Below are positions 6,071 to 11,329 of a stretch of 11,329 nt of DNA, in pieces. The position numbers and the translations under genes were made by a program. A model generated the notes under the pieces. The model did not search any database, had not been told where the DNA came from, and saw only the letters and a list, made by a program, of their open reading frames with translations. The stretch's first letter is position 1. Every line of letters starts with the position of its first letter. Location of the stretch: contig JBMNPP010000079.1 in NCBI GenBank assembly GCA_050943675.1, positions 1 to 11,329 on the forward strand. The letters run 5' to 3'. The stretch comes from Brooklawnia sp050943675. GTDB taxonomy: Bacteria > Actinomycetota > Actinomycetes > Propionibacteriales > Propionibacteriaceae.

Positions 6071-6898
6071 TCAGAGCAGTGTGGTGATCGGCTGGTGGTC
6101 CATGTCGTCGAAGTCCTGGTTCTCGCCGGCCATCGCCCAGATGAAGCTGTAGGCCTGCGTCCCAACGCCGGAGTGGATCGACCAGCTCGGCGAGATGATC
6201 GCCTCGTGATTGGCCACGATCATGTGGCGGGTCTGGGTGGGCTCGCCCATCAGGTGCACCACGCGGGCATCCTCGGGCACGTCGAGGTAGAGGTAGGCCT
6301 CCATCCGTCGGTCGTGGGTATGCGAGGGCATGGTGTTCCACATGCTGCCGGGGTGTAGCTGGGTCAGTCCCATCACGATCTGGCACGACTTGATGCCGTT
6401 GGCGTGGATGTAGCGGTTGAGGGTGCGGCGGTTGGCGTGTTCCTGGTCACCCAGTTCGCGGATATCACCCTTGCCCGGCAGTACCGAGGCGGTCGGGTAC
6501 GAGGTGTGGGCGGGGGCGCTGAACAGGTAGAACCTGGCCTGCTCATCACCCTGGGAAGCAAAAGTGACCTCGCGGACCCCTTGGCCGACGTAGAGGCAGC
6601 CACCCTTGGGAAGTTCATGGCGCTCACCGTCGGTGGTGATGATTCCGGTGCCACTGATGACGATGACGCCCAGCTCGCGGCGTTGCAGGAAGTACTCGGC
6701 GCGCAGTTCGTCCGGCGCGCTCAGCAGCAGTGGCTCACTGGTCGGCACTGCGCCACCCAGCACGACACGGTCGTGGTGCGAATGCACCAGGGTGATCTGT
6801 CCATCCTGGAAGAGGTTGGGTACCAGGAACTGGGCACGCAGTTGTTCGGTGGTCATTGCGGCCACTTCGGCCTGGCCGACAGCATGACGATTTTCCAT
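6071..6898 (-). CDS. kduI: 5-dehydro-4-deoxy-D-glucuronate isomerase KduI
   Basis: KduI converts 5-keto-4-deoxyuronate, released from pectin or glycosaminoglycan unsaturated uronides, to 3-deoxy-D-glycero-2,5-hexodiulosonate. The 275-residue product covers the whole cupin-type enzyme. The zinc ligands are all visible: His193 and His195 in PSHTHDRRME, Glu200 in the same stretch, and His242 in SPSWSIHSGVG. EYFLQRRELGVI, YVGQGVREVTFAS, FSAPAHTSYPT, NRRTLNRYIH and GENQDFDDMDH are close to the E. coli protein. The ATG at 6898 has a weak site, AGAAAG, 7 bases upstream. The usual partners KduD, KdgK and KdgA are not in the window, so it acts with genes elsewhere or in another uronate route. A perfect palindrome in the promoter suggests substrate-responsive repression. 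The neighbouring mini-galactokinase is convergent, not co-transcribed. Confidence 0.98.
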   Translation of the reverse strand: MENRHAVGQAEVAAMTTEQLRAQFLVPNLFQDGQITLVHSHHDRVVLGGAVPTSEPLLLSAPDELRAEYFLQRRELGVIVISGTGIITTDGERHELPKGGCLYVGQGVREVTFASQGDEQARFYLFSAPAHTSYPTASVLPGKGDIRELGDQEHANRRTLNRYIHANGIKSCQIVMGLTQLHPGSMWNTMPSHTHDRRMEAYLYLDVPEDARVVHLMGEPTQTRHMIVANHEAIISPSWSIHSGVGTQAYSFIWAMAGENQDFDDMDHQPITTLL

Positions 6899-6912
6899 GG
6901 AACTGCTTTCTG

Positions 6913-6918
6913 ATAGTA
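6913..6918 (-). promoter_or_regulatory. Candidate -10 element of kduI
   Basis: TACTAT on the minus strand matches the TANNNT pattern and ends 14 bases before the ATG at 6898, giving a leader of about 8 bases. The palindrome at 6919-6932 directly abuts it on the upstream side. The base content at the -35 position is not convincing. Confidence 0.45.
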
Positions 6919-6932
6919 GAAACGATCGTTTC
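6919..6932. promoter_or_regulatory. Perfect 14-bp palindrome, candidate operator of kduI
   Basis: GAAACGATCGTTTC is a perfect palindrome centred 27-28 bases upstream of the kduI ATG, in the spacer just upstream of TACTAT. Binding there would block RNA polymerase. The GAAAC...GTTTC arms resemble sites of KdgR-type (IclR or LacI family) uronate regulators. The assignment to a family is an inference because no regulator gene lies in the window. Confidence 0.6.
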
Positions 6933-7012
6933 GTCCAGCGGTACGCGCTATATTACAGCGTCTACTGTCAATCATGCCCCGGGTTGGTGGGACATGAGGG
7001 CCATATGCCATC

Positions 7013-7038
7013 CCCCCGTTCACAGATGTGGACGGGGG
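7013..7038. promoter_or_regulatory. 26-bp dyad over the -35 of the 7108 gene, candidate operator
   Basis: The left half CCCCCGTTCACA is mirrored by TGTGGACGGGGG with only the two central bases (GA) between them. Eleven of the 12 positions pair, the exception being T7020 against G7031. The left half contains the whole -35 hexamer TTCACA. Because transcription should start near 7054, the element is upstream of the mRNA and would act as DNA, not as a leader hairpin. A terminator for read-through transcription is less likely, since no T-tract follows. Confidence 0.55.
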
Positions 7039-7047
7039 AATTAGACT
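7019..7047 (+). promoter_or_regulatory. Promoter of the membrane protein gene at 7108
   Basis: TTCACA (7019-7024), a 17-base spacer and TAGACT (7042-7047) form a good vegetative-type promoter. The predicted start near 7054 gives a leader of about 54 bases, ending in an AAAGGGG ribosome site at 7097-7103. Confidence 0.6.
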
Positions 7048-7107
7048 GTGGAGGTCTGTTCTTCACATCGGACGAGAAAGCAGTCCGGCACACGAGAAAG
7101 GGGCGAG

Positions 7108-7710
7108 ATGGCAGACGATGCGAGTCATGCCGACGAGCAGCCCACGACAGGTGACGAACAGACCACCCCCCTCACCGACCTGCCCGACGCCGGGCCGAGT
7201 GGAAACACCCTGCCACTACTGAGCACATTGGGACGCAACCCCCATGACGGCAAGGGAACCTCCTGGGGCCTGGTGAGCGTCCTGATCATCGGAGCCACCG
7301 CGATGGTGATCGCCCTGGCCGGTCTGACCATCGCGATTGGCCGGGCGCCCCAGCAGGCTGCGGCGAACCCCCAGAGCCCACTGGCAAACACCCCAACCCC
7401 AACCGTGCAGGTCACCTATGAATCGCCGGCTCCCACCGGCACCCGGTGGACCCCGGAACCAATCATCACTGGCGTACCGCAGTACCAGCCCTCCTATGAT
7501 CCCACCCCAACGGAATCGGAGAGCAAGAAGGACAAGCCCAGCCGTCCCGCATCGACGACCTCGGCCCCCCGACCAACCGTGCCACCGAGCACCAGCCAGC
7601 CAGATGACGGGGACGACTCCGACGGCGACGACGACGCGGAGGGCGAAAGGCCGGAGGACTGGTGGCCCAGCGATTGGTGGCCACCCGGCGAGGGACGCGG
7701 CAACCCGTAA
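7108..7710 (+). CDS. Single-pass membrane protein with Pro/Thr linker, acidic stretch and Trp-rich C-terminus; family not recognised
   Basis: The 200-residue product has no family I recognise. Residues 1-50 are acidic and polar, and 54-78 form one hydrophobic helix (GLVSVLIIGATAMVIALAG and on). Residues 80-165 are rich in Pro, Thr and Ser, 166-184 are a run of Asp, Glu and Gly, and 185-193 read WWPSDWWPP. A Pro/Thr-rich tail after one helix usually lies outside the cell, so an N-in orientation is likely. The acidic run followed by paired tryptophans could bind cations, wall polymer or another envelope protein, but nothing proves it. The ATG at 7108 has an AAAGGGG ribosome site 4 bases upstream. 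An in-frame GTG at 7048 is excluded because it lies ahead of the predicted transcription start. A dyad on the promoter suggests regulation. It converges on the TauE-type gene. Confidence 0.8.
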   Translation: MADDASHADEQPTTGDEQTTPLTDLPDAGPSGNTLPLLSTLGRNPHDGKGTSWGLVSVLIIGATAMVIALAGLTIAIGRAPQQAAANPQSPLANTPTPTVQVTYESPAPTGTRWTPEPIITGVPQYQPSYDPTPTESESKKDKPSRPASTTSAPRPTVPPSTSQPDDGDDSDGDDDAEGERPEDWWPSDWWPPGEGRGNP

Positions 7711-7727
7711 TCAGGAAGCCGGCGCCG

Positions 7728-8450
7728 TCACATAAGCGCCTGGCCAAGCAGCAGGATGGCTGCAACGCTGGACAGGGCCAGCACACCGATCCGGAAGGCT
7801 CGGGGGCTCAGTCGGCCCCGTAGCCGCCGCGCAGTCAGCATGCCGACAACGGTGGCCGGAATCATCGCCAACCCGACCCAGACTGCGTGGCCGGTCATCG
7901 CACCGCCCAACGCCAGCCCGCTCAATGACATGGCGGTGGCGAACACGAATGTCGCTGCCAGGGTGGACCGCACCGTGGCGGGGTGCTCATTGGCCAGCAC
8001 GATGGCGACCGGTGGCCCGCCGATGCCGGAGGCCGTACCTGACACGCCAGAGATGAAACCGGCGCCCATCAGTGTCCCGGCGTTGAGCCTGATCCTGATT
8101 CGCACCACGTTGAGCACCACCATTGCCAACACGATGATCGCGATCGTGACCTGGAGCGCCCGCGTGGGCAGGGTGGCCACCAACCACACACCGATGGCAG
8201 TGGCGGGCAGTGTTCCTGCCATCACCCAGCCGACCGCCCGCCAATTCAGGTGCCGGTGTTCGTCAACCAATGCGAACACCGGCATCGCAACAGAACCGAG
8301 GATCGCCGCGACAGGCACCAGCGAGGGTTCGGCCAGGGCCAGGATGGGCGATGCCAACACGCCCATCCCGAAGCCAATGACCCCTTGCACAACCGAACCA
8401 ATGAAGGCCAACGTGATTGCGAGCAGAACTATCCAGATGCTGATCGACAT
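7728..8450 (-). CDS. TauE/SafE-family membrane permease
   Basis: Members of this family export sulfite, sulfoacetate or related organic anions, or take up small acids. The substrate cannot be named here. The 240-residue product is hydrophobic with about eight helices. The two internal repeats carry the usual glycine-rich signatures: QGVIGFGMGVLASPIL near 22-37 and SGVSGTASGIGGPPVAIVLAN near 134-154. The ATG at 8450 places the first helix (ISIWIVLLAITLAFIG) at the N-terminus as in the family. An in-frame ATG at 8537 would add 29 polar residues and lies inside an inverted repeat. A GAGAGGAG sequence occurs 16 bases before 8450, too far to be a normal ribosome site, so the start is not fully settled. 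The gene is convergent with the 7108 gene and 153 bp downstream of a small membrane protein gene. Confidence 0.9.
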   Translation of the reverse strand: MSISIWIVLLAITLAFIGSVVQGVIGFGMGVLASPILALAEPSLVPVAAILGSVAMPVFALVDEHRHLNWRAVGWVMAGTLPATAIGVWLVATLPTRALQVTIAIIVLAMVVLNVVRIRIRLNAGTLMGAGFISGVSGTASGIGGPPVAIVLANEHPATVRSTLAATFVFATAMSLSGLALGGAMTGHAVWVGLAMIPATVVGMLTARRLRGRLSPRAFRIGVLALSSVAAILLLGQALM

Positions 8451-8525
8451 GACTGTGGCTGCAGAGCTCCTCTCCGAGGACGACACCCCCGAGACCGAAA
8501 CCCCGGCACACTTCCATGCCAATTG

Positions 8526-8543
8526 GGTTGAAACCATTCAACC
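8526..8543. promoter_or_regulatory. Perfect inverted repeat upstream of the TauE-type gene
   Basis: GGTTGAA and TTCAACC are perfect 7-bp arms around a 4-base centre, 76 bp before the ATG at 8450. The position suits an operator for the permease gene. It could also form a small hairpin in a long leader. No convincing -10/-35 pair is visible around it. Confidence 0.45.
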
Positions 8544-8584
8544 AGAACTTCCCGGATCGACAATCTTGTTGCCAACCGCGGGAA

Positions 8585-8598
8585 GGGGACGCCACCCC
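8585..8598 (-). terminator. Weak hairpin after the small membrane protein gene
   Basis: On the minus strand GGGG and CCCC arms with a 6-base loop follow 5 bases after the stop and are trailed by TTCCC. The stem is only 4 bp, so this is a tentative terminator. Confidence 0.3.
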
Positions 8599-8603
8599 AA
8601 AGG

Positions 8604-8978
8604 CTACTGGGGGTCTGCCTGGTGGATATCTACCGCAGGATCGGCTGCCTCATCAGGACGCGCGACACTTCGGGCCCCGTTGAAACCAGCTGCCTTGGCA
8701 TCGGCGATCTGTTCCGTCCTGCGCACTTCTGCATAACGAGCCTTGAATGACTGGCCAGGCAGTGCGAAACCCAGACCCAGCAGCAGGCCGGCCAGCAGAC
8801 CCAGACCAGCCCCGAGCAACGCCCAATTGCGGGGGTTGGCGAAATCCTGGCTACGCATGGAGATAGCAACCATCCACTGCTGATCGATCTTGATGACGGC
8901 ATAGATCATCACGCCGATGAATGCAATGGATGCAACCGCACCAAGCACCAGTAGCAAGGTCTTGGAGAACTTCATCAT
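8604..8978 (-). CDS. Small two-helix membrane protein, function unknown
   Basis: The 124-residue product has two hydrophobic helices, about 7-30 (LLLVLGAVASIAFIGVMIYAV) and 51-74 (NWALLGAGLGLLAGLLLGLGF). They are joined by a 20-residue polar loop, and the charged C-terminal tail of 50 residues ends in acidic and polar sequence. A glycine-patterned second helix suggests tight packing or oligomerisation. I recognise no family. The ATG at 8978 is chosen because the first helix starts right behind it and TACGCT ends exactly 6 bases upstream, a leaderless arrangement. The longer open frame to 9059 overlaps the terminator of the upstream gene and is rejected. The gene lies alone between a strong terminator upstream and the TauE-type gene downstream. 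Confidence 0.78.
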   Translation of the reverse strand: MMKFSKTLLLVLGAVASIAFIGVMIYAVIKIDQQWMVAISMRSQDFANPRNWALLGAGLGLLAGLLLGLGFALPGQSFKARYAEVRRTEQIADAKAAGFNGARSVARPDEAADPAVDIHQADPQ

Positions 8979-9002
8979 GGCTTGAGCGTAGTGCACAAAG
9001 AA

Positions 9003-9028
9003 GGGGAACCGGGAGTTCCCGGTTCCCC
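9003..9028 (-). terminator. Strong rho-independent terminator of the AHSA1-like gene
   Basis: Perfect 11-bp arms (GGGGAACCGGG at 9003-9013 and CCCGGTTCCCC at 9018-9028) enclose a 4-base loop, 17 bp after the stop at 9046. On the minus strand the stem is followed by TTCTTT, as expected for intrinsic termination in that direction. It isolates the small membrane protein gene, which begins 25 bp further on. Confidence 0.85.
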
Positions 9029-9045
9029 TGTGAAAGTCGGCAGGA

Positions 9046-9456
9046 CTACATGCATTCACTCTCGATGCGGTCCAGGGCGGCCGACCAGCGATCGGTCAGC
9101 CAGTTGTGGTTCGCACCGGATTCCAGCCGGTTGTGCTTGATCTCCACCTCAGTGGATTCCTCGTCGGCCACCGTGAGATTGACTGCCACCATCGATGGGG
9201 TTGCCGCGTCCTTCATCCGCCACGAGAATCGGATCTCTTCGAGTGGATGGAAGGTGCGAATCACGCCCTGGCGTCCGTCATGGGACTGCCATGTATAGCC
9301 CTTCTGGCCAAAGTGGGCGCCCGGCCCCAGCAGTGCCTCAGAGCCTTCATCCGTCATGAGAACATCCCAAACCTTCTTGACAGGGTGCGGCAATGTCCGG
9401 CTCACGACGACAGCCGTGTCCGCGGTCTCGCCAATGACCTCACTCGTCTGTTCCAT
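9046..9456 (-). CDS. AHSA1-like SRPBCC (START-fold) domain protein
   Basis: The 136-residue product is a single helix-grip domain of the type named after the activator of Hsp90 ATPase. In bacteria these small proteins bind hydrophobic ligands or act with toxin or stress systems, and most have no known role. Visible family features are VSRTLPHPVKKVWDVLMTDEGSEALLGPG (17-46), DGRQGVIRTFHPLEEIRFSWR (60-80) and a T-x-V-x-I-x-H strand near 102-108 (STEVEIKH). The ATG at 9456 has a GAGG ribosome site 5 bases upstream. The 60-bp gap to the glycosylase gene contains a 5-bp stem (GCCAA/TTGGC) that may end the upstream transcript. The cysteine near the C-terminus (ESECM) is not a family feature. No partner regulator gene, which often sits next to such proteins, is adjacent. 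Confidence 0.88.
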   Translation of the reverse strand: MEQTSEVIGETADTAVVVSRTLPHPVKKVWDVLMTDEGSEALLGPGAHFGQKGYTWQSHDGRQGVIRTFHPLEEIRFSWRMKDAATPSMVAVNLTVADEESTEVEIKHNRLESGANHNWLTDRWSAALDRIESECM

Positions 9457-9488
9457 GGGGACCTCGCTTGCTTCGTTGAGTTGTAAAT

Positions 9489-9504
9489 GCCAACCGACAT
9501 TGGC
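9489..9504 (-). terminator. Small hairpin after the DNA glycosylase gene
   Basis: GCCAA and TTGGC arms with a 6-base loop lie 13 bases beyond the glycosylase stop. On the minus strand ATTTACAA follows. The stem is short and this is a weak candidate. Confidence 0.3.
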
Positions 9505-9516
9505 TGGGCTTTGCAG

Positions 9517-10170
9517 TCACAGTAGTGCGCCGCCATTGGCCTTGGGGTCGAAACGGCTTAATGCAGTGGCCTGTTCGCCGGTGGTCCGGCGTCTTGGCTG
9601 GCCACGCCGGTAAGGGCTTACCGTGGGGTCGCCGGCAACCCAGAACCGCAGCTGCCAATCGACCGCCAGCGAGATGCCGACCCGCGGCCCCTGCGAGACC
9701 TCCACCGGGCTGGCGGGCCCAACCAGCCTGAACTCGCCACCCAGCGGGGTGCCGTCGTCCGAACGCGTCAGCCCCAGCACCTTGCCCAGGTTGCCCGGAC
9801 CACTGGCCAGCCGGGCATCGGGCACCCGCCGGCCCGATGGCAGGGTGCGCCGCTGCCGTGCCAGGTCGATACCGGCCACGACCTCGGCTGATCGCAGCAG
9901 CACCCCCGAGGCCTCCCCCGCCGGCGAACAAACCAGGTTCACCGCAAGGTGGATGCCATAACTCAAGTAGACATACAGGTGCCCGGGCGGCCCGAACATG
10001 GTGTCGGCCCGCCCACCGGGCCCCCGGAAAGCGTGCGAGGCCGGGTCAATGGTGCCCAGGTAGGCCTCAACCTCGGTCAGTCGCAGCCCGAGTTGGCCAC
10101 GCCACAACACCGCACCCAGTAACCCGGGAGCCACCTGGTCGGCACGCAGTGTCAGATCGAGGTCTGCCAT
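9517..10170 (-). CDS. 3-methyladenine DNA glycosylase, AAG/MPG family
   Basis: The enzyme flips alkylated or deaminated purines (3-methyladenine, hypoxanthine, ethenoadenine) out of DNA and cleaves the glycosidic bond, starting base excision repair. The 217-residue product is full length for the bacterial family. The active site can be aligned with human AAG: Glu35 in TEVEAYLG (human Glu125, activates water), Tyr37 (Tyr127), His46 in DPASHAFRG (His136), and Tyr68 and Tyr71 in YVYLSYG (Tyr159 and the intercalating Tyr162). Further signatures are MFGPPG, SGVLLRSAE, ASGPGNLGKVLGL and GPRVGIS. The ATG at 10170 has GGAG only 2 bases upstream, unusually close, so translation may be inefficient. The gene is divergent from the lipoprotein gene with 58 bp between. 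No other repair gene is near. Confidence 0.95.
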   Translation of the reverse strand: MADLDLTLRADQVAPGLLGAVLWRGQLGLRLTEVEAYLGTIDPASHAFRGPGGRADTMFGPPGHLYVYLSYGIHLAVNLVCSPAGEASGVLLRSAEVVAGIDLARQRRTLPSGRRVPDARLASGPGNLGKVLGLTRSDDGTPLGGEFRLVGPASPVEVSQGPRVGISLAVDWQLRFWVAGDPTVSPYRRGQPRRRTTGEQATALSRFDPKANGGALL

Positions 10171-10216
10171 TACTCCAGCATGCCAGCGGCAGGGCAGCGT
10201 TCCCGGCAGTCAGCGG

Positions 10217-10222
10217 TACGCT
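10217..10222 (+). promoter_or_regulatory. -10 element, leaderless promoter of the lipoprotein gene
   Basis: TACGCT ends 6 bases before the GTG at 10229. The same hexamer at the same distance precedes the small membrane protein ATG at 8978. No ribosome site is present, which fits a leaderless message. Confidence 0.45.
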
Positions 10223-10228
10223 TCCGTT

Positions 10229-11224
10229 GTGGCCACCTCCGAGAACGCTGCAGGGCGCCCCCGCCTGCTGCCGGGCGGGGCTGCGCTGCGTCCATTCAGG
10301 ATGCTGCTGGTCGCCCTGCTGGCGATGGTGCTGGCAGCCTGCAGCAATCCGCCGGTTGGACGTCCCAGCCCGACCCCCACCCCCACGGCCACTGCCTCGC
10401 ATGCCCAGCCCCATGACCTGCTGGCCCCGGGAATGGCGGAGGAGGTCGTCGAGCGGCTGGTGCAGGCGGCTGACGGACGCCCGATCGTGCGGGTGATCAT
10501 CGACCGCACCCGGGCCCACCTGACCTACCTCGGCGAGGGTGACCGCCCCGCTTCATTCACCTGGCTGGCCGGCGTGGTCTCGCCCAGCGATGACGGCACC
10601 GACCTGGCCCTTGATGCCACCAGTTTCGACCCGAACCGATTCAACCTGAGCAATATCGCCGCGCTGTTCCAGGTGGCCGGCATGATCGCTGAGTCAACCA
10701 GCCGCCAGCAACTGCAGATCACCGAATATGACCACGGGCAGGTGTACATGAGCGTCACCACCAGCCCCGAATCGACCACCGTGTTTTTCGACCAGGACGG
10801 AATCCTCATCCCGCAGCTCGACCTGACCGCCGACGCCGACATCGCCGAGGGCATCGATGCCGTCCTGGATGGCCGGGTCTTCGTCGTGGAACTCGGGTTC
10901 TCCGAGACCGAGCAGGTGTGGGCCGACGTCCTGGCCGGTGCCGGGGTGCTGGAGCGAAGGATTCGCCCGTTGCGCCGCCCGATGTACCTTGCCCAGCGCC
11001 GCGAGAGCCCCGGCACGCAACTGTTCGATGCCACGCAACTGGACGTGGCGGCCCTCGGCAGGCTGCTGAGGGGCGCGACGATCATGCTCGAGCAGCCACC
11101 CGACACGCCGGTGGTCATCCGCATCACCCAGCCCGCAGATGCGCCTGCCCCGCTGATCACCATCGAGGCAGGTGGCAGCCAACTGGTCACCGACCTGAGC
11201 GGCGAGCCGGCCGAGGACGACTGA
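10229..11224 (+). CDS. Lipoprotein of unknown family
   Basis: The 331-residue product has an Arg-containing n-region (Arg10, 12, 21, 24), a hydrophobic stretch MLLVALLAMVLAAC and a lipobox ending at Cys38, followed by a Pro/Thr-rich linker (41-58: PSPTPTPTATA). It should be anchored to the outer face of the membrane. The remaining 270 residues look like a mixed alpha/beta domain, with strand-like stretches such as IVRVIIDRTRAHLTYLGEG, VYMSVTTSPESTTVFFDQDG and TIMLEQPPDTPVVIRITQ. This is reminiscent of lipid-binding actinobacterial lipoproteins, but I cannot name a family. The GTG start is chosen over the internal ATG at codon 25 because only the longer form keeps the positive charges a signal peptide needs. 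It is divergent from the glycosylase gene. A small CCCGG/CCGGG hairpin follows the stop. Confidence 0.85.
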   Translation: MATSENAAGRPRLLPGGAALRPFRMLLVALLAMVLAACSNPPVGRPSPTPTPTATASHAQPHDLLAPGMAEEVVERLVQAADGRPIVRVIIDRTRAHLTYLGEGDRPASFTWLAGVVSPSDDGTDLALDATSFDPNRFNLSNIAALFQVAGMIAESTSRQQLQITEYDHGQVYMSVTTSPESTTVFFDQDGILIPQLDLTADADIAEGIDAVLDGRVFVVELGFSETEQVWADVLAGAGVLERRIRPLRRPMYLAQRRESPGTQLFDATQLDVAALGRLLRGATIMLEQPPDTPVVIRITQPADAPAPLITIEAGGSQLVTDLSGEPAEDD

Positions 11225-11226
11225 AT

Positions 11227-11239
11227 CCCGGCAACCGGG
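11227..11239 (+). terminator. Short hairpin after the lipoprotein gene
   Basis: CCCGG and CCGGG arms of 5 bp with a CAA loop begin 3 bases after the stop. No T-tract follows, so confidence is low. Confidence 0.3.
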
Positions 11240-11270
11240 GGTCATTGGCAGCGCATGCCATTATGGCCAC

Positions 11271-11329
11271 ATGAGGATCGTAGGGGTATTGGTGCCGGGG
11301 GCCAGTCTCTCTGTGAGCGCGGTCCTGGG
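11271..11329 (+). CDS. Start of a further gene, cut by the window end
   Basis: An ATG at 11271 opens a frame that stays open to the window end and reads MRIVGVLVPGASLSVSAVL. CATTAT lies 6 bases before the ATG, which again resembles a leaderless promoter. A hydrophobic N-terminus is visible but 19 residues do not support a family. It could be a real gene start or a chance open stretch. Confidence 0.4.
   Translation, partial: MRIVGVLVPGASLSVSAVL

Noticed and set aside
6966..6971. TTGACA on the minus strand upstream of kduI as a -35 element
   Set aside because: The nearest AT-rich hexamers are 10 or 13 bases away, and nothing like a -10 occurs at 16-18 bases, so it is left out as a promoter element.
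7048..7107. GTG at 7048 as an earlier start of the membrane protein
   Set aside because: It lies immediately after the predicted -10 and before the predicted transcription start, and the ATG at 7108 has a strong ribosome site.
7756..8736. Plus-strand open frame of 326 codons opposite the TauE-type gene
   Set aside because: It runs antisense through the permease, the intergenic dyad and into the small membrane protein gene. The minus strand carries the family signatures and helices, and the plus product is low complexity in Ala, Thr and Pro.
8979..9059. N-terminal extension of the small membrane protein to the ATG at 9059
   Set aside because: It would be translated through the terminator stem of the upstream gene, and the extra 27 residues precede a natural N-terminal helix.
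1..11329. Mobile element, CRISPR array, tRNA or attachment site
   Set aside because: No spaced direct repeats, no tRNA-like cloverleaf, no transposase or integrase motifs and no abrupt change in base composition were seen.

Overview
The window reads as ordinary, gene-dense chromosome from a high-GC Gram-positive bacterium (Actinobacteria). Signs of this are the strong G/C bias at third codon positions, GTG starts, several likely leaderless genes (a TANNNT -10 element, six bases, then the start codon) and gaps of mostly under 200 bp. The gene mix (dhaKL, alanine dehydrogenase, kduI, a YqjM-type flavin reductase) would fit a Propionibacteriaceae-like organism, but that placement is an inference and no marker gene fixes it. 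I saw no tRNA, rRNA, CRISPR array, transposase or phage gene, and no gene-free stretch longer than 300 bp. The longest gap, 209 bp upstream of kduI, carries two regulatory dyads.

Layout. 1-573 (+) is the C-terminal part of a patatin-like phospholipase. It converges on a minus-strand block: msrA (581-1234), dhaL (1286-1915), dhaK (1921-2916), alanine dehydrogenase ald (3056-4174) and an old-yellow-enzyme reductase (4259-5350). dhaK and dhaL form a tight operon, with both starts set by Shine-Dalgarno sequences at GTG codons; no dhaM is next to them. ald has its own strong ribosome site and a hairpin after its stop. The OYE gene is divergent, across only 36 bp, from an unusual plus-strand gene (5387-6052). 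That gene is an internally deleted, catalytically eroded galactokinase: the N-terminal RVNLVG motif is joined directly to the C-terminal half of the family. It converges on kduI (6071-6898, minus), a stand-alone pectin/hexuronate-pathway isomerase with a perfect 14-bp palindrome in its promoter.

Downstream, 7108-7710 (+) encodes a single-pass membrane protein with a Pro/Thr-rich linker, an acidic stretch and a Trp-rich end. Its well-formed promoter lies under a 26-bp dyad. Minus-strand genes follow: a TauE/SafE permease (7728-8450), a small two-helix membrane protein (8604-8978), an AHSA1/SRPBCC protein (9046-9456) ended by a strong terminator, and an AAG-type 3-methyladenine DNA glycosylase (9517-10170). 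A plus-strand lipoprotein of unknown family (10229-11224) and the first codons of another gene close the window.

Working picture. Most genes are housekeeping or peripheral metabolism: methionine sulfoxide repair, alkylation repair, C3-ketone phosphorylation, alanine/pyruvate interconversion and hexuronate isomerisation. No multi-gene defence or mobile system is visible. The item most worth attention is the mini-galactokinase, which shares a 36-bp divergent promoter with the OYE reductase. The two envelope proteins without a recognised family come next.
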